Shown in pieces: positions 17,822 through 27,909 of a stretch of DNA of 64,000 nucleotides. The notes under the pieces are model-generated. The model was not told where the DNA came from, ran no database searches, and saw only the letters and a program-made list of their open reading frames with translations. The position numbers and the translations under genes were made by a program. This stretch comes from Clostridium swellfunianum (GTDB lineage: Bacteria; Bacillota; Clostridia; Clostridiales; Clostridiaceae): positions 1,463,354 to 1,527,353 of the forward strand of contig NZ_JAMOFV010000006.1 of the NCBI RefSeq assembly GCF_023656515.1, written 5' to 3'. Each line of letters starts with the position of its first letter. The first letter of the stretch is position 1.

Positions 17822-17990
17822 TAGCTTCAAGGCAGGTCTCCTGGCTTATGGCTTATTCATTTGATACACCTTCCCATAGTTTCCTACAGTGGCATAACGA
17901 CCAAACATCACCATATACAGTAGCGGGGGCTGCAGCGTTTTACGCATTTCCCTATTAAGTCCAACGGACGCCAAAAAGTTTTATTCAGTT
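17822..17990 (-). promoter_or_regulatory. Cobalamin riboswitch aptamer
   Basis: On the minus strand the order is AATAGGGAA (near 17949), CAGCCCCCGCTACTG (near 17920-17934), GCCACTG (near 17889), GGGAAGG (near 17870) and the B12 box AGCCAGGAGACCTGCC at 17831-17846. These are the conserved core elements of the AdoCbl riboswitch class. It lies upstream of the DUF4430/ECF S-like pair with a terminator between. Confidence 0.95.
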
Positions 17991-18095
17991 TTATTTTGTC
18001 AAATTTATTATACATCCTGAAAAAGGATTTTACAATAAAAATTCACTGCTTTGTTGCACTATAATATTTAGCAATTCGACTTTATATTGTTCATT

Positions 18096-19805
18096 TTATA
18101 ACTTAAAATTCTTAGCTAATTCATACAGCTTGTGGGCTAACTCTGCTTGAGTTTGAGCTGTAACTGCTATCTGCTCCATACCTGAGGTTGCTTCACTCAC
18201 TCCAGATTTAATATTTTCAGAACTTTCACTAGAACTTTGCGCCTCCTGCGCCATCCCTTCGATAGCAGAGCTCACTTGCTCCATTGTTGCATTTATTTCA
18301 CCTGACATAGAAGCAATATTTTCTGAGATATTTGAGTAGAAGTCCGCATCCATATAATAATCATTACCTATCTCAGCAAATTTAATGATTTGAGGATTTA
18401 TATCTTCGCTTATGAAATTCAACACTTCAAAGCTGTTATCTTTTAAATCTTGAAAGGCTTCACTAACCTCTTTTATAGTCTTTTGTATTTCAACTACAGC
18501 CTCAGAAGATTGCTCTGCAAGTCTTCTAACCTCTTCAGCAACCACAGCAAAGCCTCTGCCCTGCTCACCAGCTCTGGCTGCCTCTATAGCAGCATTTAGA
18601 GCAAGCAGGTTAGTCTGACTTGAAATACTTGAAATAGTGTCTGCCATTACTTTTATATTTTCAACCACTTCTGCTCTTTTTAGAGCTTCTCTTATATTAG
18701 AATCCTTTAAACTATGAAGGTCTTGAATTCGCTTAATTGATTTACTGCTGTTTTCTTTTATTTCCACAGCCTTATTTTTAATACTCTCTGCCTTTTGACT
18801 TCCTTCAAGTGCTTGCTCTGAAAGTACCTGAATACTGGAATTTACCTCTTCTGTACTAGCAGAAACTTCCTCACTTCCTGCACTCGCTTCCTGAGTAGAT
18901 ATAGCTATGGTATAAGTTTCTTTATTAATATCTTCAAGCCTTGCGGTCATCTCTTGAACTGTTGCAGAAAGTTCCTGACTGCCTGAATTTATATCCTTTA
19001 TAGTGTTGAGAACCTCACCTATAAGCCCTCCTACTTGCTTCTGTGACTCATTAAGGGCTTTGCCTATCTGTCCAAACTCATCTTTTCTAGTTAGTGAAAT
19101 AGGAGTTGAAAAATCTCCAATTTTCATTCTTTCGGAAAAAGCCTTTATCAAATTAAGAGGTGTAATAATATGTTTTATGTTTAACAGGGTAAGTACAGTA
19201 CCAAATATAACGGCTATAGTAAACATTACAAGGAAAAAGATAACACTTTTTTTGTAATAAGCCTCATTTTCATTTTTTATTATCTCAGCATCTTTTACGT
19301 TATAATCAGACAATTCTTTTAGATTATTTTGAAATTCACTTAGACTGGCTTCCAAGACTTCAAACTTTTCTAAGGCTTGATCAGCTTGGCCATTCATCGC
19401 AAGATTTATAACTTCTTGTCTCTTCGCAGAGTATTCGGTCCATTTCTTCTCTATTTGTGGAATTAAATCTGTCTCATACTTATCTAGCTCAGAATCTTTA
19501 TATTGCTTAAAATTATCCTCAAACTTTTCTACTCTTACTTCAATATCTTTTAATCTCTCATCTTGAGAAGCTTTGTCACCATGATGAAGTATTATAAAAT
19601 ACATGTCCGCTTCAATTGCTCTCGTTTGATTTCTGTTATCATTAAGCCACTGTATTGCTTTTAAGTTATTACCATACATAGAACTGATCTCGGAATTAAG
19701 CCTTGACATGATTAGATAGCCTACTCCTGAAATGGAAATGACGAAAAACATGAGTGTAAGTGATAAAGCAAAAATTTTATGCTTTACCTTAAAATTTTTA
19801 AACAT
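18096..19805 (-). CDS. Methyl-accepting chemotaxis protein
   Basis: 569 residues: TM1 at about 11-32, a 4HB-type extracellular sensor (33-187, rich in Lys/Glu), TM2 at 188-210, HAMP (about 211-264), and a signalling coiled coil with the tip [20 protein letters not shown] near 395-414. The methylation-type helix includes [13 protein letters not shown]. It is a single gene preceded by GGAGG. It is not closely similar to the chemoreceptor at 10326 outside HAMP and the tip, so it probably senses a different ligand. Confidence 0.94.
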   Translation of the reverse strand: MFKNFKVKHKIFALSLTLMFFVISISGVGYLIMSRLNSEISSMYGNNLKAIQWLNDNRNQTRAIEADMYFIILHHGDKASQDERLKDIEVRVEKFEDNFKQYKDSELDKYETDLIPQIEKKWTEYSAKRQEVINLAMNGQADQALEKFEVLEASLSEFQNNLKELSDYNVKDAEIIKNENEAYYKKSVIFFLVMFTIAVIFGTVLTLLNIKHIITPLNLIKAFSERMKIGDFSTPISLTRKDEFGQIGKALNESQKQVGGLIGEVLNTIKDINSGSQELSATVQEMTARLEDINKETYTIAISTQEASAGSEEVSASTEEVNSSIQVLSEQALEGSQKAESIKNKAVEIKENSSKSIKRIQDLHSLKDSNIREALKRAEVVENIKVMADTISSISSQTNLLALNAAIEAARAGEQGRGFAVVAEEVRRLAEQSSEAVVEIQKTIKEVSEAFQDLKDNSFEVLNFISEDINPQIIKFAEIGNDYYMDADFYSNISENIASMSGEINATMEQVSSAIEGMAQEAQSSSESSENIKSGVSEATSGMEQIAVTAQTQAELAHKLYELAKNFKL

Positions 19806-20066
19806 AAATATTCCTCCTATGAAGTATTCCTATCAGTAAATTAGGTTAGCTTATATTATACAGAGAAACAAATATGTCTTCAAGGGAACTTAAAGGAAAT
19901 GGCTTGCTAAGTTATTGCTGTAAAAAATAATATAAATACAAAATGCAGCATTTATTATTAGTTTTCTTTTTGTAACTTATTCTAAGCTATGCTTTAAATT
20001 TAAAGCCATATTAAACTAGTTAATACGGCTTCTCATGAAAATATTTATATACAATTTGTTCTAATA

Positions 20067-21455
20067 CTAAGCCTTGCCTGCAAAGCCTTTCTTACGCCAA
20101 TTGCCTCTCTGGTAGAAAATTAAAGTTATAACAGCTCCCATTGTCCAAGAAACAAGCAAAGAAATAAAAGTAGATTCTGGTCTTCCTGTTGGATAAGCTG
20201 CACTTCTTGTTAAATAAGCAATACCATAAGCTGTGGGAACACGAAGAATTATAGTAGTAATAAGAGAAATCCACATTGGTGTCATAGTATCCCCTGCGCC
20301 ACGCATAACTCCAGATAGACTCTGTGTTACTGCTACTGCAATATAGCCTACTGCAAGAATTCTCATCATAGACATGCTTAAATCCACTAGCTCTTTTGTA
20401 TCCGTGAATACTGCCATAATATATTTACCAAAGATTAAAATCAAAATAGTTATTACAGTAGAAACTATAACGGCAATTCTTGTACCATCTTTTGTTCCCT
20501 TTACTACTCTATCCAGCTTTTTTGCTCCTATATTTTGTCCTGCATAAGTTGTCATTGCCGCACCAAAGCTAAAGTTTGGCATCATTGCAAATCCGTCTAC
20601 ACGCATGATGATTACATTTGCAGCTATAACCATTTCACCAAAGCTATTAGTCAAGGATTGTACTACAATCATAGCAAGAGAAAATATAGCCTGTGTTATA
20701 CCTGATGGCAACCCAAGCTTTATAAGCTTAGAAGTATACTTCTTATCAAGCTTTAACATCTTTAAGTTCAAGTCAAAGGTACTGTTCATTCTCATTAATT
20801 TAATAAAACACAGCACTGCAGATATTGCCTGTGCTATAGCTGTGGCTAAAGCAACACCCGCAACACCCATATTAAGCCCTGCAACGAACCATATATCGAG
20901 TCCTACATTTAAAACTGTAGAAACAAGCAAGAATACAAGAGCTGATAAAGAATCCCCAAGTCCTCTCAAAATTCCAGATAAAATATTGTAGTAAGCAAAG
21001 CCTGCTATACCTACAAAAATAATAACCAGGTAATCCTCACACCAATCAATAATGGTGCTTGGCGTATTAAGTAAGGAAAGCAATGGACGGGTTACTAACG
21101 GCCCAATTATCATAATTATTATGGACGCTATAGCTGTAAGTGTTATACATACACCAATAGTACGGGACAGCTTTTCTCTCTCCTTGGCCCCAAAATATTG
21201 AGAAACCATAATTCCAGCACCAACGGAAATTCCTACAAATAGCACAAGCAGGAGATTTAATATAGGACCTGCGCTGCCAACAGCAGCCAATGCATTATCA
21301 CCTACATATCTACCGACAACAATAGAGTCAGCAGTATTATAAAATTGTTGAGCAATATTACCAATAAGCATTGGTATTGAAAATTCAACAATACGTTTCC
21401 AAGGCGTACCCTCGGTCATGTCCTTTGGTGAAAAAAGTTGTTTAAGTTTAGCCAT
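20067..21455 (-). CDS. MATE-family multidrug/Na+ antiporter
   Basis: 462 residues with about 12 TMs in two MatE halves. The N-terminus includes GTPWKRIVEFSIPMLIGNIAQQFYNTADSIVVGRYVG, the typical MATE opening, and the second half begins near LIKLGLPSGITQAIFSLAMI. The FGAAMTTYAGQNIGAKKLDRV segment is characteristic of the clostridial/DinF-like branch. It exports cationic drugs or metabolites using Na+ or H+. GGGAGG precedes the ATG. It stands alone, with no linked regulator. Confidence 0.94.
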   Translation of the reverse strand: MAKLKQLFSPKDMTEGTPWKRIVEFSIPMLIGNIAQQFYNTADSIVVGRYVGDNALAAVGSAGPILNLLLVLFVGISVGAGIMVSQYFGAKEREKLSRTIGVCITLTAIASIIIMIIGPLVTRPLLSLLNTPSTIIDWCEDYLVIIFVGIAGFAYYNILSGILRGLGDSLSALVFLLVSTVLNVGLDIWFVAGLNMGVAGVALATAIAQAISAVLCFIKLMRMNSTFDLNLKMLKLDKKYTSKLIKLGLPSGITQAIFSLAMIVVQSLTNSFGEMVIAANVIIMRVDGFAMMPNFSFGAAMTTYAGQNIGAKKLDRVVKGTKDGTRIAVIVSTVITILILIFGKYIMAVFTDTKELVDLSMSMMRILAVGYIAVAVTQSLSGVMRGAGDTMTPMWISLITTIILRVPTAYGIAYLTRSAAYPTGRPESTFISLLVSWTMGAVITLIFYQRGNWRKKGFAGKA

Positions 21456-21628
21456 TCACTACCTCCCTGATATTTAACAGTTTATTTATGTCACTATATA
21501 ATTATAGCTTATCTGTACTTTTAGACAAGCTAACTAGAAAGATTATTTTTTCTGTATCAAAAGCTTATAATAATAACTTTTCTAAATAATCCAGAGTATG
21601 TAGTGAAAAAGAAGCTTAAAATAGAAAA

Positions 21629-21655
21629 TGCTGAGAAACTTATAGCTTCTCAACA
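21629..21655 (-). terminator. Terminator of the histidine kinase gene
   Basis: TGCTGAGAA (21629-21637) pairs with TTCTCAACA (21647-21655), with one wobble pair. The minus strand continues TTTTCTATTTT. Confidence 0.6.
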
Positions 21656-21694
21656 TATCATTTACTATTCTATTTGTTTATTCACATAAACATA

Positions 21695-23776
21695 TTAAAA
21701 ATATATATCCGAAAACTCAATTTTTACTTTTTCAAAATTATTTTCTGCTTTTTCAGTGCAAGCATGTTTCTCGAGGCAATCTAAATCTTCCTGTTCCTTA
21801 ACGGTTATAATTGGAAGAGTAATAATAAATTCAGTTCCCTTGCCAGTTTCTGATTTAACTGCAATGGAGCCTTCGTGCATTTCTACTAGAAGCTTAACCA
21901 ACCATAAGCCTATACCGCTTCCTTGCCTTTTTCTTGCATGGGATTTATCAACTTGCTTAAATCGTTCAAATATTACTTTCTGTTCCTTCTCACTCATACC
22001 GATGCCGCTGTCTTTAACAGATATCACAATATTGTTATCTACCTCATGAACCTTTACGAGTATATTTCCTCCAGGTTCAGTAAACTTAACAGCGTTTGAA
22101 AAAAGATTCAGCATTATTCTCTCTATCATATCAGCATCGCAAGCCATAATTCTTTCCTCAACATCAGTATCGAATATAAAGTCAATGTTTTTTTCCTTTA
22201 TGTAATTAGCTACGGATAAAGAAATTTCCTCTACTACATTTACTATGTTGTAGTTTTTCATGTTTAATTCATAGAAAGATGTACTGATTTTGCTAGAATC
22301 AATTAAATTATTAACTAATCTTAATAAACGATAACTGTTTTGTTTTATCATTTGTGAAGTTTTTGCTATTTCCTCAGCAAAGTTATCATCCTTATGTTTT
22401 TTTTCCTTAAGCAGTAAAAGCTGAATTGAGGAGAGTATTATGTTAAGCGGCGTCCTTAATTCATGAGATATATTAGCAAAAAACTCATTTTTCATTTCAT
22501 CTTGCTCAGCTGCTATATGCTGGATGTTATTGAAAGCATTTACCAAATCGCCTATCTCATCATTTGAAACTACCGGTATATCTTTTCTGTCTCTGATGCT
22601 TTTAATTTTACCGATTTTCATAAGGCTGTCTGCAACTTGAGATACATCCTTAGATATGGTGTCTGAGAAAAAGTAAATTACTAATACACTTACTAACAGC
22701 ATGAAAACTAGGGCTATAAGAAGAGCTTTCACAGTATCAGGAGATTCAACATGAAAAATAACACCTGCTGCTACCTTGTCACCATTTATGCTTACACTCT
22801 TTACAATTCCCTGGGTTTCTAAAGTATACCCATAAACCTTATAACCATCTATAGGCTCTTTTATAAGGTTAATTAAATAATCTGGATAAGTCGTATTATC
22901 CGAGGTAATGATTTGACCATTTGCTTCAACAACGAAGCAGGAGTTTTCTATGCCTTGGAACTTCACATCCTTTAATGCTTCAAAAAGATGTGACGAGCTT
23001 TTAATGTCCCCTGAATTTTTAAGTATGTCATCAACCTTTATTCTAAAGCTTTCTTGGAGCAAGCTGCCTTTCTCATCAATTAATTTTGAATAGCCAAGCA
23101 GTGAAATTATGATAATAGATGTAATTATCATTGGTATAATCTGTAATAGTATCTTAGTTCTAATATTAACTCTAAACCCCTCAATTTCTTGTCCCATATA
23201 TGTATCGTACAAAATGCTAGAATATATGTGTCTAGAAAAGGTATGGGTAATTATTGCAGAAAGAAAACAAAAACTAAATACTACCCCTGTAACTTCCAAA
23301 ACTATTATGTAAGAATAGCCAAGCAGAAAAAAACCTGTCAGACCGGTTAGAAATGCAACTGCTGCTGGAATTGTTATTTGAACAACATAGATTATATAAG
23401 GCAAATTCATGCACTTTTTTCTTATGCTTTTTATATTAGCTGAGTTTTTATCATCTAATGACAACAGCTTGTACTTATTAATATCTCTAAAAAGAACTAT
23501 TATAACAATTGTAGTTAATCCAATTACCGCAATAGTGGCTACTATAAACTGCATATCATAGCTAAAGCCTATCTTTCTGCTATTCTCTTTTACATGTTTT
23601 TCATAACCCAGCAATATCGGTATTAGTTTATAAAGTGTAGCTGATGTAATTAAAATAACAGTATTATAAATCACTACAATTGATAATAAACTGTATTTTA
23701 TAATGTACTTACTTATAAAACCTGTTAATCTATTCTTCTGATTGTTGAAAAGACTGAGCTTTGTTTTCGTTTTCAT
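21695..23776 (-). CDS. Orphan sensor histidine kinase
   Basis: 693 residues: five TMs in the first 235 residues, an extracellular sensor (about 236-355), another TM at 357-378, HAMP (about 380-430), HisKA with FFANISHELRTPLNI (phosphoacceptor His near 449), and HATPase_c with N box NLFSNAVKFT, GSGIGMSEKEQ-type G1 (DSGIGMS) and GSGIGLWLVK. The fusion of a multi-TM domain with a classic sensor is uncommon. There is no adjacent response regulator, so the partner is elsewhere; Spo0A is one possibility for orphan clostridial kinases (inference). Confidence 0.9.
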   Translation of the reverse strand: MKTKTKLSLFNNQKNRLTGFISKYIIKYSLLSIVVIYNTVILITSATLYKLIPILLGYEKHVKENSRKIGFSYDMQFIVATIAVIGLTTIVIIVLFRDINKYKLLSLDDKNSANIKSIRKKCMNLPYIIYVVQITIPAAVAFLTGLTGFFLLGYSYIIVLEVTGVVFSFCFLSAIITHTFSRHIYSSILYDTYMGQEIEGFRVNIRTKILLQIIPMIITSIIIISLLGYSKLIDEKGSLLQESFRIKVDDILKNSGDIKSSSHLFEALKDVKFQGIENSCFVVEANGQIITSDNTTYPDYLINLIKEPIDGYKVYGYTLETQGIVKSVSINGDKVAAGVIFHVESPDTVKALLIALVFMLLVSVLVIYFFSDTISKDVSQVADSLMKIGKIKSIRDRKDIPVVSNDEIGDLVNAFNNIQHIAAEQDEMKNEFFANISHELRTPLNIILSSIQLLLLKEKKHKDDNFAEEIAKTSQMIKQNSYRLLRLVNNLIDSSKISTSFYELNMKNYNIVNVVEEISLSVANYIKEKNIDFIFDTDVEERIMACDADMIERIMLNLFSNAVKFTEPGGNILVKVHEVDNNIVISVKDSGIGMSEKEQKVIFERFKQVDKSHARKRQGSGIGLWLVKLLVEMHEGSIAVKSETGKGTEFIITLPIITVKEQEDLDCLEKHACTEKAENNFEKVKIEFSDIYF

Positions 23777-23982
23777 ATCACTGCTCCTTTCGAAATACTT
23801 GAAAATATTCTGCCTGATATAAAAATTCTACAAACATCTATATAATAATTATTTTAGGCTAACATAATACATTATAAATATTATTCTACACTTATTTTAT
23901 TTATTTGTATAACGTATTAGTAAAATTAAGTTGATTTCTGGCAATTTTACAAAAAACAAAGCAAAATCCTTTGATATTGCAC

Positions 23983-24014
23983 AAAAAAACTGTGAAGTCT
24001 AAACCTCACAGTTT
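23983..24014 (-). terminator. Terminator of the nucleoside operon
   Basis: AAACTGTGA (23987-23995) pairs with TCACAGTTT (24006-24014). The minus strand continues into a run of seven Ts. It ends the operon beginning at the GNAT gene. Confidence 0.85.
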
Positions 24015-24042
24015 CTTATCATTTTATAGTAGCTTTTTCAAA

Positions 24043-25449
24043 TTATAAGAACATTATCATTGATAACACGAACATAAATATAACTCCACCAATCATTGGA
24101 ACAGAAGTTCTTTTTACGATTTCCAAGGCTGGTTTCTTTGTAGTACCTGCAACTATTACTACAACCGCTGCAACTGGAGAAACTGCTCTCATAAGGTTAC
24201 CCGCTAGTCCCATTGGAACTGAAAGTGCAATAGGATTGATTCCAGCTGCTTCAGCAAGAGGCACCATTAATGGAACCATTGCATAGAATAAAGCTGTTCC
24301 GCTTCCAGAAAGAAGTACAATTACTAATGTCAGTACTACTAATATAAGTGGCAGAATTATTCCCATGCCTGTACCTTTAGTAGAGGTCATTGCTGCTTGT
24401 AAAGTTTTTATTAATCCTATGGACTGTAACCCCTGTACAAACACGCTTGCAGCTACTAGTAAAGCTACTATTGATATTCCGTTTGCCATTCCCTTAAAGA
24501 AGCCCTCTGTATCATCTAAAACCTTTTTATTTCCTGTGTATCTAATTAATTCACAGATAATAGCAACTATAAAGCTTACTATTGATGCTACTTCTACAGA
24601 TAATACTACTTTTGATTTTGTAAGATACATAACTATAAGCAGTAATATTGGTAGTAAAGGAAGTAAAGCATAAACTGTCTTAAATAATGCAGAGCCTTTA
24701 ACCTCTTCTATATTTTGAACTTGAATTTCTTCGTCTACCATAGAATTTAAAGCTTTTTTATCCATATACTTTTGCCAGAAATAGTGCAATACTGCCATTA
24801 CGAATAAAGTAGGAACTGATACCAACGCGTGATAATTTATTACATAGTCAGTTACTGACATACCTGAAAATGCAGAAAACTTCGCAAGTTCCTTAGCTAC
24901 AGCAACATTATCTGCTCCAAGAGGAGTTGGCATTACAGTTGCAGTTGTTGCTATAACTGCCGCAGCTGTTAATGTGCTCATTCCTGATTTCTTTAATACT
25001 GGATATAAAGTAGCTAACAATATAATAGCTAAGTTAGACGCACTAGGAACAACTAATGAAAGCATGTTTCCTATTAAAAATACTATTGGAACTAAAATAT
25101 ATGCTGATTTAATCTTGGATATAGGTTTAGTTAAAACACTAACAGTAACATCATTTGCTCCGATTTTACTCATGTAGGCAGCATATCCGCCTAATATTAG
25201 TATTACAAAGCCTGCTCCATTTAAGGTTGATTTAAAAATATCTGCAGTAACCTTTAAAGGATCAAGTATCCAGGACTTAGTTGAAGCAAAATCTTTAATG
25301 CCTAGACCGTTACCCATTGCAATAGCGATATAAAGAAGTATAATTCCTGTAGCAAATAAAGTAATCTTAATGTCCATTTTCTTTATCAGCATGTAAACTA
25401 CTAATACAACCGCTATAATTGCTGATGCGTACATAATAAAATTATTCAT
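24043..25449 (-). CDS. DcuC-family transporter, probably for nucleosides or ribose
   Basis: 468 residues with about 12 TMs. Features such as GAGFVILILGGYAAYMSKIGA, LVVPSASNLAIILLATLYPVL and VLLSGSGTALFYAMVPLMVPLAEAAG match the DcuC/YfcC ion-transporter group, annotated for C4-dicarboxylates. Here it is the last gene after ribokinase and nucleoside hydrolase (22-base gap) in a LacI-controlled operon without any dicarboxylate enzyme, so a nucleoside or pentose substrate is more likely (inference). No other permease is in the operon. Confidence 0.85.
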   Translation of the reverse strand: MNNFIMYASAIIAVVLVVYMLIKKMDIKITLFATGIILLYIAIAMGNGLGIKDFASTKSWILDPLKVTADIFKSTLNGAGFVILILGGYAAYMSKIGANDVTVSVLTKPISKIKSAYILVPIVFLIGNMLSLVVPSASNLAIILLATLYPVLKKSGMSTLTAAAVIATTATVMPTPLGADNVAVAKELAKFSAFSGMSVTDYVINYHALVSVPTLFVMAVLHYFWQKYMDKKALNSMVDEEIQVQNIEEVKGSALFKTVYALLPLLPILLLIVMYLTKSKVVLSVEVASIVSFIVAIICELIRYTGNKKVLDDTEGFFKGMANGISIVALLVAASVFVQGLQSIGLIKTLQAAMTSTKGTGMGIILPLILVVLTLVIVLLSGSGTALFYAMVPLMVPLAEAAGINPIALSVPMGLAGNLMRAVSPVAAVVVIVAGTTKKPALEIVKRTSVPMIGGVIFMFVLSMIMFL

Positions 25450-25471
25450 AATACTATTTCCCCCTCACTTT

Positions 25472-26395
25472 TTATATACATTTTTTTATTGAATTTAAAA
25501 ACCACTCTTTAAAAGTCTCCGGATTTATTTCGGTACATACTTTAGCATTAGGTTCCATTTTTAAATATCCCTTTAAATCTACTATAGTACATCCTAGTGT
25601 TAACGGACTTTGAGTTTCTACATCTATATATGTGTCAGTTAGCTCATACATTTCAGGACATAGTAAGTATGCTATAGCACAGCTGTCGTACATCTTAAGT
25701 CCAGTTTTAAAGCTGCCGCCTCTATACTTTTGGAACAAGGAATACATCATGTCACCAGTTTTACCAAAGGTTTTTATCTTTTCGCTATCCTCTGGATAAA
25801 CTAACGCCTTAAGGCCCATGTCTAAGCCTGCCATTACAAGCTTCACTCCACTAGAAAATACAATCTTAGCAGCCTCAGGATCAGTGGCTATATTGAATTC
25901 TCCCATAACTGTTTTGTTTCCTCTTGTTAAAGAACCGCCCATAAATACTATCTCATCAATGTTTTCTTTAACTTCTGGATACATTTTTAATAATAGAGCA
26001 ATGTTTGTAAGCGGCCCAATAGCTGCAATGGTTACAGGAGTATCGCTTTCAAGAATGGTGTTTCTCATTGCATTTACAGCATGCTCCTTAATAAGATTGC
26101 TGCGGTTTGGTTCACCGAAATCATAACCATCCATTCCTGATGCCCCGTGAACATTTTTAGCATCATCAAACTTTTGGATTAGAGGTTCGTTTACTCCTTT
26201 TGCTACAGGTATATTTTTTCCGAAGAAGGTTAATAACTTTAGTGTGTTATCAGTAACCAAATCCACACTAACATTTCCAGCTACAGTAGTTATGAGCTTC
26301 ACATCCAGTTCCTCTGAGAAAAGAGCTATTGCAATAGCTATTGCATCATCAATGCCTGGATCCGTATCAATAATTAACTTCCTTTTATTTTCCAT
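25472..26395 (-). CDS. Inosine-uridine-type nucleoside hydrolase
   Basis: 307 residues, the normal length. The N-terminal metal-binding motif DTDPGIDDA (residues 10-18) chelates Ca2+; the later segments AAIGPLTNIALLLKMYPEV, FMGGSLTRGN, EFNIATDPEAAKIV and the Asp of YDSCAIAYLL complete the active site. It hydrolyses ribonucleosides to ribose and base in the cytosol. The adjacent ribokinase then phosphorylates the ribose. It is cotranscribed with ribokinase (18-base gap) and the transporter. Confidence 0.94.
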   Translation of the reverse strand: MENKRKLIIDTDPGIDDAIAIAIALFSEELDVKLITTVAGNVSVDLVTDNTLKLLTFFGKNIPVAKGVNEPLIQKFDDAKNVHGASGMDGYDFGEPNRSNLIKEHAVNAMRNTILESDTPVTIAAIGPLTNIALLLKMYPEVKENIDEIVFMGGSLTRGNKTVMGEFNIATDPEAAKIVFSSGVKLVMAGLDMGLKALVYPEDSEKIKTFGKTGDMMYSLFQKYRGGSFKTGLKMYDSCAIAYLLCPEMYELTDTYIDVETQSPLTLGCTIVDLKGYLKMEPNAKVCTEINPETFKEWFLNSIKKCI

Positions 26396-26413
26396 AATAT
26401 ATCCTCCTCTATA

Positions 26414-27325
26414 TTATTTAAAAAATTTGTTTACTTCTTCACTGGTAGGAATAGATATTTGTGCACCCTTTTTTGTAACAGTTATAGCTGATACCTTTGT
26501 AGCATACTCCAAGGCTTCTCTTAAAGAACTGCCAAAGGAAAGCTTAGCTGCCATTGCTCCTATAAAAGAATCCCCAGCTGCTGTTGAATCTACAGTGTCT
26601 ACCTTATAGGCTTCAATTTTAATAGTTTCCTCTGGAGCTACCGTTACACTACCATCTTTTCCTAAGGTAATAACCACATTTTCTGTTCCTTTATTCCTTA
26701 TTAGCTTTCCTAAATTTTCGCAATCCTTTAAAGTTTTAGGATAAACTCCTGTCAGCACTTCGCATTCACTCTGATTTAGAACAAGTATATCGATGTATTT
26801 ATAGGCTTCTTCTGGTATAAGCTTTGCAGGTGCTGGATTCAATATAGTCTTCATGCCAATAGTCTTTGCATATTCAAGCAACATTATTGTAGTATTAAAC
26901 TCATTTTCAAACTGTGTTATGAATAAATCTTCCTTGCTTGAAATATCGTCCAGCCTATCCTTTACAAAATTAAAATCTAGAGAAAAGTTTGCTCCAGGGT
27001 TTAATATTATTCGGTTATCATTATTGCTGCATATAATCATTGCTGAGCCAGTATATTCATCCTTTTGAACCTTTATAGAATCAGTATTAATACCATAGCT
27101 TTTTAGAGATTCCAGTATTTGATTTCCAAAGGTGTCTCCCCCTATGCTTCCTATCAAAACTGTTTCAGCACCAGACTTTGCTGCTGCCACTGCCTGATTG
27201 CCGCCTTTACCACCGGTATTTATTAAAAACTCATGGCCATGGATGGTTTCACCTTCATTTGGCATCCTGTCCACTCTAATTGTAAGATCAATATTAAGAC
27301 TTCCTGCTACAACGACTTTTTTCAT
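26414..27325 (-). CDS. rbsK: Ribokinase
   Basis: 303 residues of the PfkB family. The first signature [15 protein letters not shown] is at residues 38-52 and the second, [16 protein letters not shown], near 247-262 contains the catalytic Asp; NPAPAKL and [11 protein letters not shown] are typical of ribokinase rather than fructokinase. It phosphorylates ribose to ribose 5-phosphate. It starts within the last 4 bases of the GNAT gene and precedes the nucleoside hydrolase gene, so ribose released from nucleosides is its likely substrate. Confidence 0.94.
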   Translation of the reverse strand: MKKVVVAGSLNIDLTIRVDRMPNEGETIHGHEFLINTGGKGGNQAVAAAKSGAETVLIGSIGGDTFGNQILESLKSYGINTDSIKVQKDEYTGSAMIICSNNDNRIILNPGANFSLDFNFVKDRLDDISSKEDLFITQFENEFNTTIMLLEYAKTIGMKTILNPAPAKLIPEEAYKYIDILVLNQSECEVLTGVYPKTLKDCENLGKLIRNKGTENVVITLGKDGSVTVAPEETIKIEAYKVDTVDSTAAGDSFIGAMAAKLSFGSSLREALEYATKVSAITVTKKGAQISIPTSEEVNKFFK

Positions 27326-27747
27326 GTTAGCTTAACCTTCCTTCTATTCAGACATATCATTCCTGATCCAAAATTCTCATTTGGTCTTCTAACAAACCCA
27401 AATTTCTCGTAGAACGCCTCAGTATCAGGCATGGCCATCAAAGCAATATATGGATTCTCACAAGAACATGATTCTATATAGTCAAGTAAATCATTAATAA
27501 CCATAGCTCCAATGTGTTTGTTTCTATAATCAGGATGAACTACAACATCCTTTATGAAGAATGCTATTCTTCCATCTCCAACAATTCTGCCAATGGCTAC
27601 CGGCTTTTTATCATCATAAACTACAACACTGTAAAGTGTATTTTTTAGTGCTTCAATAATGTCGGCCTTCTCATAGATTGGCATATTTGCATATCTTCTT
27701 ATACTATCAAATATTTCCCAAGTTAAACCGTTCTTTTCAAGCCTCAT
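27322..27747 (-). CDS. GNAT-family N-acetyltransferase
   Basis: 141 residues with the GNAT acetyl-CoA site [21 protein letters not shown] around 75-95 and [10 protein letters not shown] near the C-terminus. GAGGTG precedes the ATG. It is the promoter-proximal gene of the nucleoside operon and overlaps ribokinase by 4 bases. The acetylated substrate is unknown; an amine or nucleoside derivative would fit the context, but nothing in the sequence shows it. Confidence 0.88.
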   Translation of the reverse strand: MRLEKNGLTWEIFDSIRRYANMPIYEKADIIEALKNTLYSVVVYDDKKPVAIGRIVGDGRIAFFIKDVVVHPDYRNKHIGAMVINDLLDYIESCSCENPYIALMAMPDTEAFYEKFGFVRRPNENFGSGMICLNRRKVKLT

Positions 27748-27761
27748 CTAATCACCTCTTT

Positions 27762-27837
27762 GATAAAACGTTTTATCTTTGTTTATATAATACAACCTTC
27801 TGTAAACATTGTCAATATAGAAGTAAATCGTTTTATC
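27762..27837 (-). promoter_or_regulatory. Promoter and two LacI-type operators of the nucleoside operon
   Basis: On the minus strand, TTGACA (27810-27815) and TATTAT (27787-27792) are separated by 17 bases. A perfect palindrome GATAAAAC|GTTTTATC (27762-27777) with the central CG of LacI-family sites lies just downstream of the start site, and an imperfect copy (27822-27837, right half identical) lies upstream of the -35. The centres are 60 bp apart. The divergent LacI gene on the other side is the likely source of the repressor. Confidence 0.85.
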
Positions 27838-27909
27838 ATCTTTTTTGAAAGCAATTTTTGGCATTTTAAATACTGCTAAAAGTATGATATAATTACGTGG
27901 GTGATTGAT

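Noticed and set aside
20092-20274. Minus-strand 60-codon ORF inside the MATE gene
   Set aside because: Out-of-frame overlap of a conserved transporter with no start signal.
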